DNA of 64,000 nucleotides from BCD1 sp965230565 (GTDB lineage: Bacteria; Bacteroidota; Bacteroidia; Chitinophagales; Saprospiraceae). The stretch is taken from contig CBDDLH010000001.1 in NCBI GenBank assembly GCA_965230565.1, forward strand, positions 186,001 through 250,000, read 5' to 3'. The notes beneath the pieces are model-generated. The model had not been told where the DNA came from and did not search any database. It saw only the letters and a list, made by a program, of their open reading frames with translations. The translations under genes and the position numbers were made by a program. Positions 36,159 to 48,823 of this stretch are shown piece after piece (within the stretch, counting starts at the first letter, position 1; each line of letters begins with the position of its first letter).

Positions 36159-37733
36159 ATGAAAAAATTCGTCCTTTCAACCTTATTACTTTTTGCAATG
36201 GTTGCGCTCTTTGCCCAAAACAATCCGACAAGAGAAGTCGTAAACCTTGAACTAACCCCGGTCAACAACCATTTTGAATCAGAAATAATGGCCATTCCGC
36301 TTACACAGGATGGTCCGTTCCTCTCCTATTTTGTAAAATCTTCCCAGCAAGTGGAAGGCATCAGTATTCGCTTTTCTCAGGATGGAGAAACATGGGACAA
36401 CTGGATACCTATGCAGCCAGATCCGCATATGGATTTTGAAGACGGTAGCTGGATCAGCGAATTGGGATTTGAGGAAACAGGTGCTCTTTGGTTTCAATTG
36501 TCATCACCTATCAATTATTCTTCCCTAAACTGCCACTTCTTTAACCCTGGCCACACCCTGGAAGTACACACCAGTGAATCCAATGAACTGGAGATTTCGG
36601 ACCGATCCTGCCCTTGTCCGATCCCGGATATCCAAACCAGAGAAGAATGGTGCCCGGATGGAACCTGCTTTCCTCATCCCAATCCTTCCTTCACCTATGT
36701 GACCCACCTGATCATTCACCATTCCGCAGGAACAAATTCTTCCTCCGACTGGGCCGGTGTGGTGAGAGCGATCTGGGATTTCCATGTGAATGGAAACGGC
36801 TGGTCGGATATTGGATATAACTGGCTGATTGATCCGAATGGTGTGGTATATGAAGGCCGTGGAAACGACATCCTTGGAGCGCACTTTTGCGGAACCAATG
36901 GAGGAACGGCAGGAACTTGTGTAATGGGGAATTTCACCGACATACAGCCGACTGCTGAAGCTATCAACAGCCTGGTGGATCTGTATACCTGGAAAGCATG
37001 TGATAAAAACCTGAACGTACTTGGAAGTGGTTTTCACAATTCCTCAGGACTGACCCTCAACAGAGTTTCGGGTCACCGCGACGGATGTGCCACCGCTTGT
37101 CCGGGAGATAGCTTTTATCCCATGCTTCCGGATATTAGAGACCAAATGTTTAATAAGATCGTTACAGGTTGCGAAGGATTACCCGGACCGACCCAACTCG
37201 CAGGTACTCTTACGGCTCCTACGGAAGCTACACTTACCTGGACTGACAATACCGAGGGAGAGCTTGGTTATTTCCTGGAAAGGAAAGGCGGAGGATCCCC
37301 GTTTTTCCAATTGTATGCTACTATTGGTCCGGACACCACTGAATTCATAGATGAGGCTTTGGAAGAGGGAGAAGTTTATACTTATCGTGTGCAGGCATTC
37401 AGTGATGCAGACACCTCGGCGTATTCCAATGAGGCCATCGTACCGGATAATGTGGCCGTAAACAACCCATTTATCAATAAAAACACGGTAAATATTTACC
37501 CGAACCCGGCAACTTCACACCTTAATATATATGTAAACAACAAATTAAAGGGTGATCTGCAGGTAGAGGTCATGGATGTATTATCCAAAACCACCCAAAT
37601 CCGGCAAAACTTTGAAAAGCAAAATATCACTGAAACCTTTTCAATGGAACTGGAAACGCTACCTCCGGGTATTTACCTTATTAATATTCAACAACAAGAC
37701 CACAACGGCCTTTTTAAGATCATTGTGGAATAA
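36159..37733 (+). CDS. Secreted N-acetylmuramoyl-L-alanine amidase (PGRP fold) with FN3 and T9SS domain
   Basis: 524 residues, signal peptide MKKFVLSTLLLFAMVALFAQ. An N-terminal beta-domain (25-150), then an amidase_2/PGRP domain at about 160-340: zinc ligands H187 (VTHLIIHHSAG), H306 and C314 (SGHRDGCATACPGDSFY), with DIGYNWLIDPNGVVYEGRG between them. Next an FN3-like domain (345-430) and a T9SS type A domain (443-524, NIYPNPATSHLNIYV ... GIYLINIQQQD). It would cut the amide bond between muramic acid and the peptide stem, extracellularly or at the cell surface. Possible roles: wall turnover, defence or killing of neighbours. All catalytic ligands are present. Confidence 0.92.
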   Translation: MKKFVLSTLLLFAMVALFAQNNPTREVVNLELTPVNNHFESEIMAIPLTQDGPFLSYFVKSSQQVEGISIRFSQDGETWDNWIPMQPDPHMDFEDGSWISELGFEETGALWFQLSSPINYSSLNCHFFNPGHTLEVHTSESNELEISDRSCPCPIPDIQTREEWCPDGTCFPHPNPSFTYVTHLIIHHSAGTNSSSDWAGVVRAIWDFHVNGNGWSDIGYNWLIDPNGVVYEGRGNDILGAHFCGTNGGTAGTCVMGNFTDIQPTAEAINSLVDLYTWKACDKNLNVLGSGFHNSSGLTLNRVSGHRDGCATACPGDSFYPMLPDIRDQMFNKIVTGCEGLPGPTQLAGTLTAPTEATLTWTDNTEGELGYFLERKGGGSPFFQLYATIGPDTTEFIDEALEEGEVYTYRVQAFSDADTSAYSNEAIVPDNVAVNNPFINKNTVNIYPNPATSHLNIYVNNKLKGDLQVEVMDVLSKTTQIRQNFEKQNITETFSMELETLPPGIYLINIQQQDHNGLFKIIVE

Positions 37734-37742
37734 CCAAAAAAC

Positions 37743-38210
37743 ATGATTATGTCAATGATTCTTGATGATGGCTTCCAGGAAGATTCCAATTACAAACTTG
37801 TAGAAGCCAGTAAAGGAAAACGATTTGCCAATTACCTGATCGATGGATTGATTGCTCAGTTCTTTTCCTTCATTGTAGGATTGGTTCTTGGCTTTTCCGG
37901 ATCCGATGAAGGCCAGTTATTTGCTTCCCTTGCCGGCATAGCCGTTTACGTCGGGTATTATATTTTGTTTGAGCACCTTAATAATGGAAGGACTATCGGG
38001 AAAATTGTTACCCGAACAAAGGTGGTCACGGAGACAGGCTATTCTCCATCATTAGACTCCCTGATCGGTCGCTCGTTTGCCAGAATAATTCCTTTTGAAG
38101 CTTTTTCATTTCTGGGTGAAAGAAAGAACGGATGGCACGACCGATTATCCGGCACCATGGTGATCGACCTGGATGAGTCGGAATTGCCAATGGAAAATGA
38201 TTTGCTTTAA
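37743..38210 (+). CDS. RDD family membrane protein
   Basis: 155 residues. The RDD signature is present: KGKRFANYLIDGLIAQF (R-x-x-x-x-x-D pattern), two or three membrane helices (FFSFIVGLVLGF, LFASLAGIAVYVGYYILFE), then the second helix pair region with NGRTIGKIVTRTKVV and the late KNGWHDRLSGTMVID motif. RDD proteins are integral inner-membrane proteins of varied or unknown function, some linked to ion transport. It follows the amidase by 9 bp. Its stop codon overlaps that of rnhB on the other strand. Confidence 0.88.
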   Translation: MIMSMILDDGFQEDSNYKLVEASKGKRFANYLIDGLIAQFFSFIVGLVLGFSGSDEGQLFASLAGIAVYVGYYILFEHLNNGRTIGKIVTRTKVVTETGYSPSLDSLIGRSFARIIPFEAFSFLGERKNGWHDRLSGTMVIDLDESELPMENDLL

Positions 38211-38815
38211 GAAAACAACTTTCCCTGCACGGGGTCCGGCAATAACCGGAAAGAACGCCGGTGATGAATACTGGCCCCGTGCAGCTGGATAGCTTTTCGG
38301 TGCGCAACGGTTGGATATCCTTTGTTATTTTCCCATTCGTATACGGGATAATCTTTTGCCGCAGCTTTCATAAAATCATCCCTGTAGGTTTTGGCCAAAA
38401 TAGAAGCGGCAGCAATAGAAAGGAATTTCGCGTCTCCCTTTATCACGCATTCAAACGGTATATCCTCAAACGGATTAAACCGGTTACCATCTATCAACAA
38501 GGCTTCCGGTCGTACATCTAAGCCTTCAATGGCTCTGTGCATTGCCAAAAAGGATGCATTCAGAATATTGATCTTATCTATTTCTTTCGGATCCACCTGA
38601 GCAACGGCCCAGCTTATCGCCATTTCTTCAATAATAGCTCTGGCTTCCACCCGCTTCCCTTCCGACAACTTCTTGGAGTCCATCACCAGGGGATGCTCAA
38701 AATCCACCGGCAGGATCACCGCTGCCGCAAACACCGGTCCGGCAAGACACCCCCGCCCGGCTTCATCGCAGCCGGCTTCAATCACACCTTTATTGAGAAA
38801 TGGTTTTAGACTCAT
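38207..38815 (-). CDS. rnhB: Ribonuclease HII
   Basis: 202 residues. It removes RNA from RNA-DNA hybrids and single ribonucleotides from DNA. The signature GCDEAGRGCLAGPV (residues 15-28) contains the catalytic D17 and E18; further acidic residues in LLIDGNR and KGDAKFLSIAAASILAKTYRD complete the RNase H fold. Late motifs GYPTVAHRKAIQLHGASIHHRRSF are typical of type 2 RNase H. Start ATG at 38815. Normal length. Convergent with the RDD gene; the two stops share the sequence TTAA. Confidence 0.97.
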   Translation of the reverse strand: MSLKPFLNKGVIEAGCDEAGRGCLAGPVFAAAVILPVDFEHPLVMDSKKLSEGKRVEARAIIEEMAISWAVAQVDPKEIDKINILNASFLAMHRAIEGLDVRPEALLIDGNRFNPFEDIPFECVIKGDAKFLSIAAASILAKTYRDDFMKAAAKDYPVYEWENNKGYPTVAHRKAIQLHGASIHHRRSFRLLPDPVQGKLFS

Positions 38816-39140
38816 TTTAGTTTCACATTAGCATCTGGATAGAATTACTTTCAAATTGTTCAAAAGGGCTCAAGGCATTTGAGCACATTCTCAGTGATCC
38901 CTGTGACTGCTCAGTGTTCCCTGTGGTTTTTTAATCATTATTCCCTTATTCACCGATTGGAGGATGTCTCATAAGTATATTCCTCGCAGATCACGCAGAT
39001 AAACGCAGATTTAAATTTGGAGATTAACAATTATATCAGCGAAAATCAGCGTGAAATAAAATAATATCTTGGATCAAAGCTTAGGTTTTTACTTTTGAGA
39101 CAGCCTCATCTTCTATAAATATCCACAATCATTCCCGCAT
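38816..39140. other. Repeat-rich intergenic gap
   Basis: This 325-bp gap holds a stretch CTCAGTGATCCCTGTGACTG and CTCAGTGTTCCCTGTGGTT (38890-38933) and the MITE-like element described separately (38960-39107). No gene is visible. Confidence 0.5.
38960..39107. repeat. 148-bp MITE-like element
   Basis: Terminal inverted repeats of 17 bp (GAGGATGTCTCATAAGT, 38960-38976; ACTTTTGAGACAGCCTC, 39091-39107) match at 15 of 17 positions. The interior contains near-repeats CGCAGATCACGCAGATAAACG and ATCAGCGAAAATCAGCGTG. There is no open frame, so any mobility would depend on a transposase elsewhere. No target-site duplication is obvious. Confidence 0.5.
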
Positions 39141-40430
39141 TCATGCATTATTCCCCTTCAACAACTCCACAAACCTATACACATCCTCATACCTATTATA
39201 TAAAGGTACCGGCGCCACACGAATCACTCCACCACCACTTCCGGAAAGATTATCTTCCCGCCAGTCAGCCACCACACCATTTTCCGTAAGGTAATCAAAT
39301 AATGCCTGACCATTCTCCGGCATGAAGATGGACGCCTGACAACCACGCGCCTCCGGATCCTCCGGAGTAAGGATATGGAAATTATTTCCCTGCTGATTCA
39401 GATCCCTGATCAAAAACTGCAAATAACTGCTCAGTCGCTCCCCTTTCTCCCTCAAAGCAGGCATACCCGCCTCCGCAAAAATATCCAGACTCGCCTTATG
39501 CGCCGCAAAACTAAAAATCTGGGCATTACTCAATTGCCAGCCCGCAGCCCCTTGCATGGGCACAAAACCTTTACGCATCAAAAACCGCTGGGATTCATCA
39601 TGCCCCCACCAACCGGCAAATCTAATCAGGTCCGGATTGTTGCCATGTCGCTCATGCACAAATACGCCACTCGGACCACCCGGACCCGAGTTTAGATATT
39701 TATAACTGCACCATACTGCAAAATCCACTCCCCAGTCGTGCAATTTCAAAATCACATTACCCGCAGCATGAGCCATATCAAATCCGGCAATGGCTCCCGC
39801 TTTATGAGCGGCCTCCGTAATCGCCTGAATATCGAAAAACTGACCGGTAAAATAATTGACCCCACCAAAAAGCACAAGGGCCGTTTGAGCACCTTCCTTT
39901 TCTATGGTACTTACAATGTCCTCTGTCCTCACCCAATCTTCCCCATCCCGGGGCCCGATCTCTACAATGGTAGTTTCAGGATCATACCCGTGAAAGCGAA
40001 CCTGCGATTCAATAGCATACTGATCCGAAGGAAATTCACCCGCAGCCATGATTATTTTAAAACGCTCTGACGTCGGTCGGTAAAAACTGACCATCATCAA
40101 ATGCAGATTAGTGGTCAATGTATTCATCACCACAACCTCCTCCGGTTTGGCCCCTACCACATGGGCAGTTTGCTCCTGCAGGAATTTATGGTAATACATC
40201 CAGGGAAGTTCTCCGCGAAAATGACCTTCCACTCCTTCCTTTTTCCATTGCTCCAACTCATAATCGATGGCCGTCTTTACGGACTTGGGCTGCAACCCCA
40301 ACGAATTCCCACACAAATAAAGACAATCCTTGCCCTCATGCTGAGGAATATAAAACTGCTCCCGGTAATGCCGGAGCCCGTCTTGCTCATCCATCGCCTT
40401 CGCAAAGGCAGGTCCTGTTTCAAATTGCAT
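39141..40430 (-). CDS. kynU: Kynureninase
   Basis: 429 residues. It cleaves L-kynurenine or 3-hydroxykynurenine to (3-hydroxy)anthranilate and alanine in tryptophan breakdown or the NAD route. Seen: N-terminal LYLCGNSLGLQPKSV; GAGEFPSDQYAIESQVRFHG-type segment (AGEFPSDQYAIESQ); GFDMAHAAGNV; and the PLP lysine K244 in WCSYKYLNSGPGG. The GWWGHDESQRFLM and ADWREDNLSGSGGGVIRVAPVPLYN segments are also family-typical. No other kynurenine gene is nearby. A low-complexity gap lies upstream. Confidence 0.96.
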   Translation of the reverse strand: MQFETGPAFAKAMDEQDGLRHYREQFYIPQHEGKDCLYLCGNSLGLQPKSVKTAIDYELEQWKKEGVEGHFRGELPWMYYHKFLQEQTAHVVGAKPEEVVVMNTLTTNLHLMMVSFYRPTSERFKIIMAAGEFPSDQYAIESQVRFHGYDPETTIVEIGPRDGEDWVRTEDIVSTIEKEGAQTALVLFGGVNYFTGQFFDIQAITEAAHKAGAIAGFDMAHAAGNVILKLHDWGVDFAVWCSYKYLNSGPGGPSGVFVHERHGNNPDLIRFAGWWGHDESQRFLMRKGFVPMQGAAGWQLSNAQIFSFAAHKASLDIFAEAGMPALREKGERLSSYLQFLIRDLNQQGNNFHILTPEDPEARGCQASIFMPENGQALFDYLTENGVVADWREDNLSGSGGGVIRVAPVPLYNRYEDVYRFVELLKGNNA

Positions 40431-40830
40431 AATCTGGTTGCTGGTTGCTGGTTTCTAGTTGCTGGTTTGACAATTTCAAATCGTTTCAAGCACCTCTCTG
40501 CCAACTGTCCACTGCTGACTGGTACTGGTTAAACCCTTCTAAATTTTAAATTCATCATTCTGCGGTTCTGCGGTTCCTTTCGGGTCCATGCCTCCGCTTC
40601 GCTTGGCACCGGGCTATCCTCTGCGCTCCTATCCCTTGTACTGCTCCTCCGTCGCCGCCCTCCGCTAAAACCGCTCCGGCCTGAACACACCTTATCTACT
40701 CCAAGGCACTCCCTCCTTTGAAATGATATTGAGACTCGTTGAAACTTGGATCAAATGCAAATGTATCCTGGCATAAAAGCATTCATGTATTTGGAATGTT
40801 TAAGCTCCCGGATATTTTAAATGAAGACGC
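40431..40830. other. 400-bp intergenic gap with text-like repeats
   Basis: Contains CTGGTTGCTGGTTGCTGGTT (about 40435), CCAACTGTCCACTGCTGACTG (40500), and a GC-rich stretch TCTGCGGTTCTGCGGTTCC through CACCGGGCTATCC (40558-40620). No promoter or coding frame is convincing between kynU and serC. Confidence 0.45.
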
Positions 40831-41886
40831 TTAAAATGCTTTCATAACATCCACCAAAGCCCCAATACCTTCCTGCGTCATAGCATTATATATAGATGCC
40901 CGGAAACCACCAACTGATCTGTGACCTTTCACTCCTGAACAACCAGCTTCATCACAGGCCGCCAAAAAGGCCGCACTTTTGTCATCATCCACAGGCACAA
41001 AAGTTACGTTCATCAGGGAACGGTCTTCTTTTCTGGCTACACCTTTAAAGGATGGATTGCGATCGATTTCATCATACAAAATTTTCGCCTTGGCTGCATT
41101 GTGTTTTGCCATTCCTTCAAGCCCACCATTGGCCTTCACCCATCGCATCGTAAGCATACTTACAAAAATAGGGAATACAGGAGGCGTATTGAACATAGAG
41201 CCTTTATTGATATGAGTCTCATAATTCAACATAGTAGGAATATCTCTGGTCACCTTACCCAGCATATCTTTTCTGATCACGACCAAAGTTGTTCCGGCAG
41301 GCCCCATATTTTTTTGTGCACCGGCATAGATCATTCCGAATCGGCTGATATCAATAGGTCGGCTGAAAATATCGGATGACATATCACATATCAAAGGAAG
41401 GTCGGTTTTGGGCAATTCATGAAACTGGGTTCCAAAGATGGTATTGTTGCTGGTATAGTGTACATACTTTGCATCCACAGGAATGTCGTAATTCTTTGGG
41501 ATATAGGTGAAGTTCTCATCCTCTGAGGAAGCCACCACTTTTATATCGCCAAATTTTTTAGCTTCAGCAATGGCTTTTTTGGACCAGGCCCCCGTATTAA
41601 TGAAAGCGGCAGTATCACCTTCGTTCAGGATATTCATTGCAGACATAAAAAACTGCGAACTGGCTCCTCCTGTCAAAAACAATACTTCATAATCATCATT
41701 AAGGCCAAGCAACTCTCTTACAAGACTCACCGCTTCATCCATCACCGCGGTAAATTCTTTACTTCTGTGAGAAATTTCGAGGATAGACAACCCCATGCCA
41801 TTAAAATCGATGGCCGCTTCTCCTGCTTCCTGCATGACACTTTTGGGAAGAATGGCAGGTCCTGCACTAAAGTTATATTTTTTCAT
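40831..41886 (-). CDS. serC: Phosphoserine aminotransferase
   Basis: 351 residues. It makes 3-phosphoserine from 3-phosphohydroxypyruvate in serine synthesis and acts in pyridoxal phosphate synthesis in some bacteria. The family signature is complete: KKYNFSAGPAILPKSVMQEA; LFLTGGASSQFFMSAMN; HYTSNNTIFGTQF; DMSSDIFSRPID; and the PLP lysine K192 in GAQKNMGPAG. C-terminal GHRSVGGFRASIYNAM. Start ATG at 41886. serA or serB are not in the window. A TATTTTTG box (complement of CAAAAATA at 41967-41974) lies about 80 bp upstream, without a good -33 box. Confidence 0.98.
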   Translation of the reverse strand: MKKYNFSAGPAILPKSVMQEAGEAAIDFNGMGLSILEISHRSKEFTAVMDEAVSLVRELLGLNDDYEVLFLTGGASSQFFMSAMNILNEGDTAAFINTGAWSKKAIAEAKKFGDIKVVASSEDENFTYIPKNYDIPVDAKYVHYTSNNTIFGTQFHELPKTDLPLICDMSSDIFSRPIDISRFGMIYAGAQKNMGPAGTTLVVIRKDMLGKVTRDIPTMLNYETHINKGSMFNTPPVFPIFVSMLTMRWVKANGGLEGMAKHNAAKAKILYDEIDRNPSFKGVARKEDRSLMNVTFVPVDDDKSAAFLAACDEAGCSGVKGHRSVGGFRASIYNAMTQEGIGALVDVMKAF

Positions 41887-42066
41887 CTTTTGGTGTATTG
41901 TGTATTTGTTTAAAAAATGGCAATTAGTAAATCTGGCAGATGATTTAAGGGGTCAAACGTTCCATGCAAAAATACTTAATTTCGACTGTATTTACTCCAT
42001 AATATTTTATTCTTTTAGCTACCAGATTCAGGAAAACGAAAAAAATTAAATTTTTTTTGAGAAACA

Positions 42067-42097
42067 TTTGGATTAGGAAAATTTTAGTTTACCTTTG
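42067..42097 (+). promoter_or_regulatory. rRNA operon promoter P1
   Basis: TTTG (42067-42070), 19-bp spacer, TACCTTTG (42090-42097). It matches the Bacteroidota consensus TTTG ... TAnnTTTG recognised by the primary sigma factor of this phylum. The transcript would start about 8 bp downstream, 340 nt before 16S. Confidence 0.75.
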
Positions 42098-42184
42098 CGC
42101 CCGCTTCGAATGAGAAGCATAGTTAAATGACAATTTTCAAATAGAATTTAAATAGAATTTTTTAGAAAAATTTTAACGCTGCTA

Positions 42185-42215
42185 TTTGCATAAATTGAAA
42201 GTTGACGTATCTTTG
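42185..42215 (+). promoter_or_regulatory. rRNA operon promoter P2
   Basis: TTTG (42185-42188), 19-bp spacer, TATCTTTG (42208-42215). Same architecture and spacing as P1, 118 bp downstream. The intervening leader (to 42445) shows no gene; the sequence AAAGTTCATTGACA occurs in it (about 42301) and again before 23S (about 44281), so it may be part of pre-rRNA processing or antitermination. Confidence 0.8.
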
Positions 42216-42445
42216 CAGTCCGTCCCAAAATGAAGGGTACGGAAAAGCAATTAAAATACAAGTTGGTTTTTAAAAGTTTCGCTGGTCGAAACGCCAATAA
42301 AAAGTTCATTGACACTGTTGGAGAGGTAAGGAAAGAAACAGAGGATTAAATTAAACGCGAGCGGACCTTTTATATAAGGAAGCAAAGGATACAAACATTG
42401 AAGTAGAAGAATCCTCGTTTGCTACGGCAAACGAATAAGAACTTT

Positions 42446-43974
<1,529 letters not shown>

Positions 43975-44052
43975 TAAGAGTACCTTGATGTTTACGATTT
44001 CTTTGTGCTCGTGTTTAACCCTTTTCTTTTCTTTCTCTCTCAGTGTTATATG

Positions 44053-44082
44053 ATAACTCAAGTTGAATTCAACTTGAGTTAT
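44053..44082 (+). other. Perfect palindrome in the 16S-23S spacer
   Basis: Thirty-nt perfect palindrome (core AACTCAAGTTGAATTC). In the pre-rRNA it would form a long hairpin, perhaps a processing site. Confidence 0.7.
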
Positions 44083-44083
44083 T

Positions 44084-44111
44084 TACATAATTCGAATGAT
44101 CGAATTATGTA
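44084..44111 (+). other. Second hairpin in the 16S-23S spacer
   Basis: Arms TACATAATTCG and CGAATTATGTA (11 bp) with loop AATGAT. It directly precedes the tRNA-like relic. Confidence 0.65.
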
Positions 44112-44113
44112 TA

Positions 44114-44160
44114 CAGATATGCTAATTGGAAGCATTTCCGGTTCAAGTCCGGAATATCTG
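44114..44160 (+). other. tRNA-like relic without anticodon arm
   Basis: CAGATAT (44114-44120) pairs perfectly with ATATCTG (44154-44160) as a 7-bp acceptor stem. A canonical T-arm (TCCGG, loop TTCAAGT, CCGGA; 44137-44153) abuts the 3' acceptor strand with correct spacing. A D-arm-like segment GCTAATTGGAAGC (44121-44133) has the loop GG pair. Only ATT connects it to the T-arm, so the anticodon arm and variable loop are missing. This is the usual position of tRNA-Ile/tRNA-Ala genes in rRNA spacers. It is probably a decayed tRNA; possibly a processing signal for RNase P/Z. Confidence 0.55.
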
Positions 44161-44294
44161 CCAAAATCAACCACATAGGTGGTTGAGGTACAGATCCAAG
44201 AATGGATAAGCGAATCATGACAGATCACTGGAGTGACGTTGTGAGGACATTATTTTGGACGGGATCGGATTGTACCGAAAAAGTTCATTGACAA

Positions 44295-44304
44295 GACAGG
44301 TGAG
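44295..44304 (+). other. 5' strand of the 23S processing stem
   Basis: GACAGGTGAG (44295-44304) is complementary to CTCACCTGTC at 47317-47326, on the other side of 23S. Such a stem brackets 23S and is normally cut by RNase III. Confidence 0.6.
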
Positions 44305-44382
44305 TAAATAGAGCAAAACAAGAGCGTTTAGAGAAAATATGCTAAACGAATATTTGTGAATACAAATAGGCAAACGGCAAAG

Positions 44383-47274
<2,892 letters not shown>

Positions 47275-47395
47275 CGGAAGGTTTTCCCTAAAAGCTCTTA
47301 AGTAAGCTTTATTAATCTCACCTGTCAATTGTCATGATATCACACATCGTGTGAAATCAAAAATATAACGTTCAGCGAAAGCTGAATAAAGATTT

Positions 47396-47504
<109 letters not shown>

Positions 47505-47521
47505 TTTTTTTCTTTTTTTTT

Positions 47522-47560
47522 CAAGAGCCTTGCATCAACAAAATGCAAGGCTCTTGTTGT
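47522..47560 (+). terminator. rRNA operon terminator
   Basis: A perfect 14-bp stem (CAAGAGCCTTGCAT and its complement, loop CAACAAA) followed by TTGTTTGT, 17 bp after 5S and preceded by a T-rich tract. Confidence 0.85.
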
Positions 47561-47626
47561 TTGTAGCTGTATCAAAGCCCCAAGACGTTATCCGAATCCA
47601 ACGAAATACTTCAAAATATTCCGGTT

Positions 47627-48097
47627 ATGGAAAATAAAAGTGGTTTACTGCTCAGAATCGAACTTTTTTGGTGGCTCATAGCTGCAATCTTTTCAGCTGC
47701 CATCGTAATTCCTATTCTTTTGAAAATACCGGATTTCCCATACCTCTGGATTAACATTTTACTCGCTGTCTGCTTTGTAATGTTTACCCGTTATGTGTTT
47801 TTCCTGCGGTTTACGTTTATAGCGAAAAAACAAATTCTGAAAATAGCTCTTTTCTTCATTGCAATTCCGGTTGTCTTTTTGCTGATCCAACAAGTCAATT
47901 TTTTCCAAACTTATATCAATGAAGGTGTCTTGATCAACGATCTTAGATCATTGCCATTTGCAGAACAAAAAGGTATCGAAAAATATATTCGAACCGAACT
48001 GCTTCTCGTAGGTACGGCAGCCGTCATTAGTGGAATTCTTTTTGGAATAAGAATGCTGGTCTCCGTTTGGAGATATAGGAATTTGGGTACTGTTTGA
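47627..48097 (+). CDS. Four-helix membrane protein, unknown function
   Basis: 156 residues. Four hydrophobic helices: LFWWLIAAIFSAAIVIPILL (about 13-32), LWINILLAVCFVMFTRYVFFL, ILKIALFFIAIPVVFLLIQQV and LLLVGTAAVISGILFGIRML, with a soluble segment between the third and fourth (FFQTYINEGVLINDLRSLPFAEQKGIEKYI). I do not recognise the family. It lies 27 bp upstream of the MATE gene on the same strand, so they may be co-transcribed. Confidence 0.65.
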   Translation: MENKSGLLLRIELFWWLIAAIFSAAIVIPILLKIPDFPYLWINILLAVCFVMFTRYVFFLRFTFIAKKQILKIALFFIAIPVVFLLIQQVNFFQTYINEGVLINDLRSLPFAEQKGIEKYIRTELLLVGTAAVISGILFGIRMLVSVWRYRNLGTV

Positions 48098-48124
48098 TTT
48101 TGTAATTAGTTGAAAATCAAGAGT

Positions 48125-48823
48125 ATGAATAAAGAAATTCTTCGTCTTGCCATTCCGAATATTCTCAGCAATTTATCTGTTCCACTGCTAAGTTCCTTTG
48201 ATACTGCCCTCATGGGACGGTTGACGGAATTACACATTGGCGCTGTTGGTATTGGTGCCATGATCTTCAATTTCATCTACTGGAATTTTGGCTTCCTGCG
48301 CATGGGAACGACAGGAATTACCGCCCAGGCATTTGGAAGAGAAGATAATAAAGCCATTATTGAAACCTTTGGAAGGGCGACAGTAGTTGCGGTAGTAGTA
48401 GCGGTTTTAATTTTGTTATTGCAATACCCGATCGCAGAAGGTTCCATCTTTTTAATGAACATTTCTGCAGAGCAGCGGCCTATTGTGGAAGAGTATTTTT
48501 ATATCAGAGTCTGGGCAGCCCCTGCAACTATTGCCTCTTATGCTCTTTTGGGCTGGTTCTTTGGTATGCAGAATGCCATTTATCCACTGATCATCACCAT
48601 TGTTGTCAATGTGGTTAACATGGCGTTGAGTTATCTGTTTGTCATGCAATTTGGCATGGAAGCTTCCGGAGTAGCATGGGGAACAGTAATTGCACAATAT
48701 ACAGGAGTATTACTGGCGCTTGGTTTGTTTTTTTACAAGTACAATCATTTGCTTCAACATATTCAGCGGGCAGTACTCTTGAAAAAGGAGGCCTTTCATG
48801 GAGTTTCTCAAGATCAACAGTGA
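48125..48823 (+). CDS. MATE efflux transporter, N-terminal fragment (frameshifted)
   Basis: 232 residues from the ATG at 48125. DinF-type MATE features: MNKEILRLAIPNILSNLSVPLLSSFDTALMGRL at the start, GFLRMGTTGITAQAFG and alternating membrane helices up to LGLFFYKYNHLL. The frame ends at TGA (48821-48823), but the other frame continues the family (FLKINSDIFIRT). Removing one A of the run at 48782-48786 would give LLKRRPFMEFLKINSD, an unbroken match. Substrate not predictable; MATE pumps exchange cations for drugs or metabolites. Confidence 0.88.
   Translation: MNKEILRLAIPNILSNLSVPLLSSFDTALMGRLTELHIGAVGIGAMIFNFIYWNFGFLRMGTTGITAQAFGREDNKAIIETFGRATVVAVVVAVLILLLQYPIAEGSIFLMNISAEQRPIVEEYFYIRVWAAPATIASYALLGWFFGMQNAIYPLIITIVVNVVNMALSYLFVMQFGMEASGVAWGTVIAQYTGVLLALGLFFYKYNHLLQHIQRAVLLKKEAFHGVSQDQQ

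Noticed and set aside
37743..38815. Stop-codon overlap of the RDD and rnhB genes as a regulatory device
   Set aside because: A convergent overlap of a few bases is common in compact genomes and shows no further structure.
38960..39107. Insertion sequence
   Set aside because: There is no transposase frame within or next to the inverted repeats, so it is only called MITE-like.
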